NCBI GenBank assembly: GCA_025924775.1
Contig: JAICHS010000091.1
Location: forward strand, 1-8,245
Source: Rhodanobacteraceae bacterium
GTDB taxonomy: Bacteria; Pseudomonadota; Gammaproteobacteria; Xanthomonadales; Rhodanobacteraceae
Length of the DNA stretch: 8,245 nucleotides
Direction of reading: 5' to 3'
In this document: piece by piece, positions 1 through 4,880 of the stretch
Position numbering within the stretch: position 1 is the stretch's first letter
How the letters are laid out: each line of letters begins with the position of its first letter
The notes under the pieces: generated by a model
The model's input: only the letters and a program-made list of their open reading frames with translations
Database searches by the model: none
Told to the model about the DNA's origin: nothing
Translations under genes and position numbers: made by a program

Positions 1-602
1 CCGCACAACACATGGCCGACACCCAGCGCACGCGCGACTTCGCGCGTTTCAGCGGCCGTGCCCTTGTACGCGAAGGAACGGTTGCGCGAGGCAACCCGCA
101 GCGCCGAGACCTTGCTGAGGTCGGTGATGATGTCCTCGGTGATGCCGTCGCTGAAGTACTCCTGCTCCGGATCTCCGCTCATGTTGGCAAACGGCAGCAC
201 GCCAATGGACGGGCCGAAAACCCCCGCGTCCGCAGCGCTGGCGGTCGCACGCTCAAGAATCTCGATCCGGTAATGCCCCTTGGGCACGCTGAGGCGGATC
301 GGATTGTCACGGCCCGCGACCTCGTAATATCGCGCCAGCCGCACGCGCAGGCGGCGCGCATGCACGCGTACGCTCGTGTCCACGTCGGAATCAAACGCGG
401 CCCCGCGCTGAAGGGCCTCCACCCCCAGCGCGTACTCCTTCGGCGCCTCGTCCCCGTGGTCGACCCAGTACTCCACGATGTAGCGCAGGAAACGGCTGAG
501 TGTGGGCGCGGCGGCAAATTCGCTGCTCGCAAGGATTCGCTGCAGTTCGCTGCGAACTGCATCCACCGCGAAACGCTCGCCGCGTGGCACAACGTCAGTC
601 AT
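1..602 (-). CDS. TolB-like/winged-helix regulator, N-terminal part (gene cut by left edge)
   Basis: The minus strand reads open from an ATG at 602 to the window edge, giving 200 codons of a longer protein. Residues about 30-115 form a compact module seen at the N-terminus of many bacterial TPR or cyclase-type regulators: FLRYIVEYW (38-46), KEYALGVEAL (55-64), VDTSVRVHARRLRVRLARYY (74-93), then VPKGHYRIEI (106-115). This resembles a winged-helix-like DNA-binding fold. Residues 132-200 match the start of a TolB-like domain: SIGVLPFANMSGDPEQEYFS (132-151), then DGITEDIITDLSKVSALRVA and SRNRSFAYKG. In family members this domain is usually followed by TPR repeats, which would lie outside the window. 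ATG 602 is chosen because an in-frame TGA lies 30 bases upstream, no other ATG intervenes, and AGGA sits 10 bases before it. The role is probably signalling or transcriptional control; ligand and targets cannot be seen. There is no signal peptide in the visible part, so it is probably cytoplasmic at this end. Confidence 0.85.
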   Translation of the reverse strand, partial: MTDVVPRGERFAVDAVRSELQRILASSEFAAAPTLSRFLRYIVEYWVDHGDEAPKEYALGVEALQRGAAFDSDVDTSVRVHARRLRVRLARYYEVAGRDNPIRLSVPKGHYRIEILERATASAADAGVFGPSIGVLPFANMSGDPEQEYFSDGITEDIITDLSKVSALRVASRNRSFAYKGTAAETREVARALGVGHVLC

Positions 603-628
603 GACGCGCGCATCCTGGAAACGCGACA

Positions 629-634
629 ATCATA
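629..634 (-). promoter_or_regulatory. Candidate -10 box for the TolB-like gene
   Basis: On the minus strand the hexamer reads TATGAT, one mismatch from the sigma-70 -10 consensus, 26 bases upstream of the ATG at 602. This would give a leader of about 20 bases that still contains the AGGA ribosome site at 616-613. No convincing -35 is visible 16-18 bases further upstream, so only the -10 is proposed. Confidence 0.35.
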
Positions 635-723
635 GCGCGTTCCAGGCGTGGTCCCGCCCGCATGGCGCAAGCCGGGCACCCGCGCAACCGCCCCGGATTC
701 CAGCGGCGCAATCGAGCGCGTGC

Positions 724-755
724 ATTGACCGGCGCATCCCGCGACAATTGACCGG
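724..755. repeat. 9-bp direct repeat ATTGACCGG upstream of parC
   Basis: ATTGACCGG occurs at 724-732 and again at 747-755, 23 bp apart from start to start, about two helical turns. Each copy contains TTGACC, close to a sigma-70 -35 element, but neither has a good -10 at 16-18 bp. The pair could be a same-face binding site for a regulator, a -35 duplication or chance. The function is inferred, not shown. Confidence 0.35.
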
Positions 756-797
756 ATACGCATCGAGCCCGGGCAGGTGCCGGGGCCACGGAAAGCC

Positions 798-3041
798 ATG
801 ACAGCCTTGCAATCCAGTTTCGAACAGATCCCGCTGCGCGAGTATGCCGAGCGCGCCTATCTCGACTACTCGATGTACGTCATCCTCGACCGCGCCCTCC
901 CGTTCGTCGGAGACGGCCTCAAACCGGTCCAGCGCCGCATCGTCTACGCCATGAGCGAGCTGAGCCTGGCCGCGACCGCCAAGCCCAAGAAATCCGCGCG
1001 CACGGTCGGTGACGTGATCGGCAAGTTCCATCCACACGGCGACAGCTCGGTGTACGAGGCGATGGTGCTGATGGCGCAGCCCTTCAGCTACCGCTATCCG
1101 CTGATCGACGGCCAGGGCAACTTCGGCTCGCCGGATGATCCCAAGTCGTTCGCCGCGATGCGCTACACCGAGTCGCGCCTGACCCCGATCGCCGAGCTGC
1201 TGCTGGGCGAACTGGGCCTGGGCACGGTGGACTGGTCGCCCAACTTCGACGGCACGCTCAAGGAACCGTCATGGCTGCCGGCGCGCGTGCCGCACGTGCT
1301 GCTCAACGGGGCCACCGGCATCGCGGTCGGCATGGCCACCGACATTCCGCCGCACAACCTGCGCGAGGTCATCGCGGCTTGCATCCACTTGCTGGACGAG
1401 CCTTCCGCCAGCATCGCGGAGCTGTGCGAACACATCCAGGGCCCGGATTTCCCGACCGCCGCGGAAATCATCACGCCGCGCAACGAACTGGCAGCGATGT
1501 ACGCGACCGGCTACGGTTCGGTGCGTTGCCGCGCGGTGTACACCGAGGAACGCGGCAACATCGTGCTGACCGCGCTGCCGCACCAGGTCTCGCCGGCCAA
1601 GGTCATCGAGCAGATCGCAGCGCAGATGCGTGCCAAGAAGCTGCCGATGCTGGAAGACCTGCGCGATGAGTCCGACCACGAGAACCCGGTGCGGCTGGTG
1701 CTGATCCCGCGTTCCAACCGCGTGGACACCGGCGCGATGATGCAGCACCTGTTCGCCACCACCGACCTCGAAAAAAGCTTCCGCGTCAACCTCAACATGA
1801 TCGGGCTGGACGGCCGCCCGCAGGTCAAGACGCTGAAGCAGATACTGGAGGAATGGCTGCGCTTTCGCACCGACACGGTGACGCGCCGCCTCAAGCACCG
1901 GCTGGAAAAGGTCGAACGCCGCCTGCATTTGCTGGAAGGCCTGCGCATCGCCTTCCTCAACCTCGATGAAGTCATCCGCATCGTGCGCTACGAGGACGAG
2001 CCCAAACCCGCCCTGATCGCGCGCTTCAAGCTGTCGGAAGAACAGGCCGACTACATTCTGGAAACCCGCCTGCGGCAACTGGCACGGCTGGAGGAAATGA
2101 AGCTCAACGCCGAGCGCGACACGCTGGAAGAGGAACGTGCGAAGATCGAGGTGACGCTGGGCTCCAAGGCGCGCCTGAAGACCCTGATCAAGCAGGAACT
2201 GCGCGCCGACGCCGAAAAATACGGCGATGCACGGCGTTCGCCGCTGGTCGCGCGGGCGGCCGCGCAGGCGCTGGACGAAAGCGAACTGGTGGTCGCCGAA
2301 CCCGTTACCGTGGTGCTGAGTGAAATGGGCTGGGCGCGCGCGGCCAAGGGCCACGACGTCGACGCCATCGAGCTTTCCTATCGGGAAGGCGACAAATACC
2401 TTGCCAGCGCGCGCGGCAAGAGTTCACAGCAGGCGGTGTTCCTCGATTCCACCGGCCGCAGCTACTCGACCCACGCGCACACCCTGCCGTCCGCGCGCGG
2501 CAACGGCGAGCCGCTGACGGGCCGCTTCACGCCGCCGGCCGGCGCGCGTTTCGACGCGCTCGCAATCGGCGACAACGCCACCAAGCTGGTCCTCGCAACC
2601 GATGCCGGTTACGGATTCCTGACGCGCTTCGAGGGCCTGTTGTCCAACAAGAAGGCCGGCAAGCAGGTCATCAACATGGACGACGACGCGCGGGTGCTGG
2701 CACCGGCGTACGTCAGCGACGCCGCGCGCGACCGCATCGTCGCGGTCACGACCGAAGGCCACCTGTTGATGTTCTCGGTGGCCGACCTGCCGGAGCTTGA
2801 ACGTGGCCGCGGCAACAAATTGATCGAAATTCCGCGGGCCAAGCGCGGCTCCGGCGGTGAGCGCGTCGCGGGTGTCGCCGTGGTGGCCGAGGGTTCGGGC
2901 GAGGTCACGCTGTACGCCGGCCAGCGCAAGCTGACCCTGAAATGGGCCGACCTGGTCGAATACGGCGGCAACCGCGCGCAACGGGGCGGCCTGCTGCCGC
3001 GCGGGCTGCGCCACGTGGAGCGCATCGAAACGACGGGCTGA
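798..3041 (+). CDS. parC: DNA topoisomerase IV subunit A (ParC)
   Basis: This is the DNA-breaking and rejoining subunit of topoisomerase IV, which with ParE (not in this window) decatenates daughter chromosomes and relaxes supercoils using ATP. The 747-residue product is close to E. coli ParC (752). The N-terminal segment YLDYSMYVILDRALPFVGDG (21-40) and LKPVQRRIVYAMSEL are classic type IIA. The catalytic pair is Arg122-Tyr123 in AAMRYTESRL (equivalent to E. coli Tyr120). The quinolone-determining region reads HPHGDSSVYE, with Ser83 and Glu87 matching the wild-type E. coli Ser80 and Glu84. A tower and coiled-coil section follows to about residue 480, then a beta-pinwheel C-terminal domain (about 490-747) without an evident GyrA box, which favours ParC over GyrA. 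ATG 798 is preferred over the in-frame GTG at 777 because GGAAAG precedes it and the N-terminus then matches known ParC lengths. Nothing suggests truncation. Confidence 0.97.
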   Translation: MTALQSSFEQIPLREYAERAYLDYSMYVILDRALPFVGDGLKPVQRRIVYAMSELSLAATAKPKKSARTVGDVIGKFHPHGDSSVYEAMVLMAQPFSYRYPLIDGQGNFGSPDDPKSFAAMRYTESRLTPIAELLLGELGLGTVDWSPNFDGTLKEPSWLPARVPHVLLNGATGIAVGMATDIPPHNLREVIAACIHLLDEPSASIAELCEHIQGPDFPTAAEIITPRNELAAMYATGYGSVRCRAVYTEERGNIVLTALPHQVSPAKVIEQIAAQMRAKKLPMLEDLRDESDHENPVRLVLIPRSNRVDTGAMMQHLFATTDLEKSFRVNLNMIGLDGRPQVKTLKQILEEWLRFRTDTVTRRLKHRLEKVERRLHLLEGLRIAFLNLDEVIRIVRYEDEPKPALIARFKLSEEQADYILETRLRQLARLEEMKLNAERDTLEEERAKIEVTLGSKARLKTLIKQELRADAEKYGDARRSPLVARAAAQALDESELVVAEPVTVVLSEMGWARAAKGHDVDAIELSYREGDKYLASARGKSSQQAVFLDSTGRSYSTHAHTLPSARGNGEPLTGRFTPPAGARFDALAIGDNATKLVLATDAGYGFLTRFEGLLSNKKAGKQVINMDDDARVLAPAYVSDAARDRIVAVTTEGHLLMFSVADLPELERGRGNKLIEIPRAKRGSGGERVAGVAVVAEGSGEVTLYAGQRKLTLKWADLVEYGGNRAQRGGLLPRGLRHVERIETTG

Positions 3042-3059
3042 CGCGGAATCCGGCGGCGC

Positions 3060-3077
3060 CGCGGCGGTTTCGCCGCG
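3060..3077 (+). terminator. Hairpin just downstream of parC, possible terminator
   Basis: Nineteen bases after the parC stop, CGCGGCG (3060-3066) pairs with CGCCGCG (3071-3077) around a GTTT loop, giving a perfect 7-bp GC stem. No run of T follows, so it is not a textbook intrinsic terminator; it could be a weak terminator, a 3' end stabiliser or a product of high GC content. Confidence 0.3.
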
Positions 3078-3142
3078 CCCCGCAGGAACTTCACGCGGCG
3101 GTACCGTTCCAAGCCTGTGCACGCCAAGCGGGGCTCGTGCGT

Positions 3143-3148
3143 TAGGGT
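3143..3148 (+). promoter_or_regulatory. Weak candidate -10 box for the small exported protein gene
   Basis: TAGGGT at 3143-3148 shares three of six bases with the sigma-70 -10 consensus and is placed so that transcription would start shortly before the GGAG ribosome site at 3159-3162. No -35 is recognisable. The position is suggestive but the match is poor. Confidence 0.2.
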
Positions 3149-3169
3149 CCTGCCCCTCGGAGTTTTTCC

Positions 3170-3619
3170 ATGCGCATCACCCGTACTGCCCTCTTTTTCG
3201 CCGCCTGCGTGCTGGCCGGCGCCGCCGCGGCGCAAACCACCGCGCCACCGCCGCTGAACCTGCAATTGCCGCCCAGCGACCTGCCGGCTACGGCGGCCAC
3301 GACGGCCAGCCACCCCGCCACCGACCGCAACGGCAACCCCACCAGCCCGCCGGGCGTGTACTACGGCGACCACAGCATCCCGCCCTCCGATGCCGGTGAG
3401 CGCGTCGCCGCGCAGCGCTGCGACGACTCCACCTACAACCAGGCGCAGGTTCACGGCAGCGCCAGCATGGGCGTGATGGGCGGCAACCACATCAGCGGCA
3501 ATTATCAGTCGGCCACCCTCAACATCAACAAGAACCTGGGCGACTGCGAACATCCGGCCGGCGGCGTCGGGTTCACGATCCACGTCCGCCAAAGCCAATT
3601 CCACGGGCGCGGTTGGTAG
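3170..3619 (+). CDS. Small exported protein of unknown function
   Basis: I do not recognise a named family. The 149-residue product starts with a clear Sec signal peptide: MRITRTALFF, a hydrophobic core and an alanine-rich end, with likely cleavage after Ala21 (AAA before QTT). The mature part has a proline/alanine/threonine-rich low-complexity stretch (about 22-62), then a compact region with the only two mature cysteines, Cys84 (AQRCDDSTYN) and Cys126 (LGDCEHPAGG), which could form a disulfide in the periplasm. Between them is a glycine/serine-rich segment (VHGSASMGVMGGNHISGNYQ) that looks like short beta strands. Histidines recur at 68, 95, 107, 128, 138 and 145. The ATG is supported by GGAG seven bases upstream and by the signal peptide beginning directly after it. 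Gaps of 128 bp to parC and 94 bp to the next gene suggest it is transcribed alone. It is probably a real gene, periplasmic or secreted. Confidence 0.82.
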   Translation: MRITRTALFFAACVLAGAAAAQTTAPPPLNLQLPPSDLPATAATTASHPATDRNGNPTSPPGVYYGDHSIPPSDAGERVAAQRCDDSTYNQAQVHGSASMGVMGGNHISGNYQSATLNINKNLGDCEHPAGGVGFTIHVRQSQFHGRGW

Positions 3620-3638
3620 GCCCAGACAGATCTGCGGC

Positions 3639-3668
3639 AAGACAGCACACGCAGCGCCGCGTTAAGCT
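3639..3668 (+). promoter_or_regulatory. Candidate promoter for the split lipoate ligase genes
   Basis: AAGACA (3639-3644, four of six matches to the -35 consensus) and TAAGCT (3663-3668, three of six to the -10) are separated by 18 bp. Transcription would begin near 3675, within the 5' arm of the hairpin at 3672-3699, so the leader would be about 40 bases and mostly that hairpin. The match is moderate. Confidence 0.3.
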
Positions 3669-3671
3669 GCG

Positions 3672-3699
3672 CCGACGTACCACCTGACGGGTACGGCGG
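3672..3699 (+). promoter_or_regulatory. Leader hairpin covering the ribosome-binding region of the lipoate ligase operon
   Basis: CGTACC (3676-3681) pairs with GGTACG (3690-3695) around an 8-base loop. After one A-G mismatch (3675/3696) three more pairs form (CCG 3672-3674 with CGG 3697-3699). The 3' arm overlaps the start of the GGGGA ribosome site at 3698-3702, 11 bases before ATG 3714. The structure could restrict translation or end upstream transcription (no T-run follows). The pairing is directly visible; the regulatory role is inferred. Confidence 0.35.
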
Positions 3700-3713
3700 G
3701 GACACGCGCGGAC

Positions 3714-3998
3714 ATGCACGGCGAATACAAGATGCCGGGGGGCAAGCTGGTGGTGGCGGATCTCGAAGTGCGCGACGGCAAACTGACGCGCGTGTGGATC
3801 AGCGGCGATTTCTTCCTGGAACCCGACTCGGCGTTGACCCTGATCGATGTCGCACTGGAAGGCGTGCCGGCCGTAGCCAGTGACGAAAAGAAAGCAGCCG
3901 CGGTGCGCGCCGCGCTGGGGCCAAACGTCAGGATGTACGGCATTTCACCCGAGGCCGTCGCGGTGGCGGTGCAACGCGCGCTGGAGGACCGGGCGTGA
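3714..3998 (+). CDS. lplB: Lipoate-protein ligase accessory (C-terminal) domain protein, LplB-like
   Basis: This 94-residue protein corresponds to the small C-terminal domain of lipoate-protein ligase (Lip_prot_lig_C type) as a separate polypeptide. Diagnostic segments are HGEYKMPGGKLV (2-13), LEVRDGKLTRVWISGDFFLE (17-36), which is the typical strand-turn-strand ending in GDFFLEP, and a C-terminal GISPEAVAVAVQRAL helix. In the split enzyme of Thermoplasma acidophilum the equivalent LplB is needed with LplA for making lipoyl-AMP; the same role is inferred here. It lies directly upstream of, and overlaps by 4 bases (GTGA), the gene for the catalytic half, so the two are almost certainly translationally coupled. 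ATG 3714 is the only usual start: an in-frame TAA lies at 3663-3665, which excludes fusion to any upstream domain. GGGGA lies 11 bases before the start, rather far. The symbol follows Thermoplasma usage and is unrelated to the sugar-permease gene of the same name. Confidence 0.87.
   Translation: MHGEYKMPGGKLVVADLEVRDGKLTRVWISGDFFLEPDSALTLIDVALEGVPAVASDEKKAAAVRAALGPNVRMYGISPEAVAVAVQRALEDRA
3983..3987 (+). promoter_or_regulatory. Strong ribosome-binding site for the ligase gene, inside lplB
   Basis: GGAGG lies within the last codons of the upstream gene, seven bases before the GTG at 3995. It is the strongest Shine-Dalgarno site in this part of the window and fixes the GTG as the start of the catalytic subunit. 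Confidence 0.75.
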
Positions 3999-4771
3999 GC
4001 CGCACCCAGTGGAGCGACTACAAGTGGCGGCTGGTGCACGTGGCCCCGCAACCGCCGGCGCTGCACATGGCGCTGGACGAGGTGCTGACCGACGAGGTGG
4101 CCGCGCGCCGCCGGCCGCCGACGCTGCGCATCTGGGAGTGGAGCGCTTCGTGCGTGGTCATCGGGCGGTTCCAGTCGCTGCGCAACGAGGTCGATGCGGA
4201 TGCCGCACGCCGCCACGGTATCCAGGTCGTGCGCCGCATCAGCGGCGGCGGCGCGATGTTCATCGAACCGGGCAACACCATCACGTATTCGTTGTATGCA
4301 CCCGATTCACTGGTCGCCGGCATGAGCTTCCAGGAAGCCTACGAATTCATGGACGCATGGGTCATCGACGCGCTGCAGGGGCTCGGCATCGACGCGTGGT
4401 ACCAGCCGCTCAACGACATCGCCTCCACCGCGGGCAAGATCGGTGGCGCGGCGCAAACCCGGCGCGGCGGCGCGGTGCTGCACCACGTCACGATGGCCTA
4501 CGACATCGACACCACCAAGATGCTGCAGGTGCTGCGGATCGGCCGCGAAAAACTTTCCGACAAGGCGACGCAAAGCGCCGCCAAGCGCGTCGACCCGCTG
4601 CGCAGCCAGACCGGCATGCCGCGCGCCGAAGTGATCGAGCGCATGCTCGAGAGCTTCCGGAAGGCGCATGGGCTGGCGTTCGGCAAACTGGAGCCGGCGG
4701 AACTCGCGCGCGCCCAGGAACTGGCCGCGTCCAAGTTCTCGACGGAAGCGTGGACGGGCATCGTGCCGTAA
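3995..4771 (+). CDS. lplA: Lipoate-protein ligase A, catalytic domain only
   Basis: This is the 258-residue catalytic half of a lipoate-protein ligase (biotin/lipoate ligase fold). The enzyme activates lipoate with ATP to lipoyl-AMP and transfers it to a lysine on lipoyl domains of 2-oxoacid dehydrogenase E2 subunits or the glycine-cleavage H protein, in the cytoplasm. Signatures are VVIGRFQSLRNEVD (54-67), the nucleotide-binding loop RRISGGGAM (80-88), and NDIASTAGKIGGAAQ (140-154), whose Lys148 matches the conserved catalytic lysine, followed by GGAVLHHVTMAYDID. The E. coli loop continues with a His-Asp pair; here it is FIEPGN. The protein ends after KFSTEAWTGIVP, where the linker to the C-terminal domain begins in single-chain LplA (338 residues in E. 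coli); the missing domain is encoded just upstream. The start is GTG, backed by GGAGG seven bases before it. LipM-type octanoyltransferase activity is a less likely alternative, given the adjacent accessory-domain gene. Confidence 0.88.
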   Translation: MSRTQWSDYKWRLVHVAPQPPALHMALDEVLTDEVAARRRPPTLRIWEWSASCVVIGRFQSLRNEVDADAARRHGIQVVRRISGGGAMFIEPGNTITYSLYAPDSLVAGMSFQEAYEFMDAWVIDALQGLGIDAWYQPLNDIASTAGKIGGAAQTRRGGAVLHHVTMAYDIDTTKMLQVLRIGREKLSDKATQSAAKRVDPLRSQTGMPRAEVIERMLESFRKAHGLAFGKLEPAELARAQELAASKFSTEAWTGIVP

Positions 4772-4816
4772 CGTTTGCAATCGTCCCTGGTCGCGGTGTG
4801 CGTTGAGGCGGACGCG

Positions 4817-4838
4817 GCCGCCGGCTATTGGCGGCGGC
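4817..4838 (+). terminator. GC hairpin after the lipoate ligase operon
   Basis: GCCGCCG (4817-4823) pairs perfectly with CGGCGGC (4832-4838) around an 8-base loop, 45 bases after the ligase stop. No T-run follows. It overlaps the -35 region proposed for the next gene, so it may be a weak terminator or have no role. Confidence 0.25.
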
Positions 4839-4856
4839 ACCAGCGGGCGGCACAAT
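4828..4856 (+). promoter_or_regulatory. Candidate sigma-70 promoter for the acylase gene
   Basis: TTGGCG (4828-4833) and CACAAT (4851-4856) are spaced by exactly 17 bp, each matching four of six consensus bases. Transcription would start near 4863, leaving a short leader with AGGA (4871-4874) before ATG 4881. This is the best-spaced promoter I see in the window. Confidence 0.45.
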
Positions 4857-4880
4857 GGTGCGGTCGTACAAGGAACCCTC

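Larger units (their letters stand above)
603..797. other. Divergent intergenic region between the TolB-like gene and parC
   Basis: This 195-bp gap separates two divergently transcribed genes, so it should hold promoters for both. Visible elements are a TATGAT -10-like hexamer for the minus-strand gene and a 9-bp direct repeat on the parC side (listed separately). No open reading frame here looks like a real gene, and I see no RNA gene. Confidence 0.7.

Noticed and set aside
12..635. 207-codon open frame on the plus strand
   Set aside because: It is antisense to the TolB-like gene, whose minus-strand frame carries clear family motifs; the plus-strand translation shows no recognisable domain.
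777..797. In-frame GTG start for parC
   Set aside because: It lacks a spaced ribosome site, and the extra residues are not typical of ParC N-termini.
1269..2354. 361-codon open frame on the minus strand
   Set aside because: It lies wholly within parC on the opposite strand and has the composition of a GC-rich antisense shadow (rich in His, Gln, Arg, Val).
3627..3634. CAGATCTG palindrome after the small exported gene
   Set aside because: An 8-bp palindrome with no extension or repeat is not informative.
2609..3640. 343-codon minus-strand frame spanning the parC end and the small exported gene
   Set aside because: It crosses two supported genes on the other strand, and its translation has no domain or signal.
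4668..4880. Upstream extension of the acylase frame
   Set aside because: It overlaps the ligase gene in another frame and would put a non-hydrophobic stretch ahead of the signal sequence; ATG 4881 has a ribosome site.
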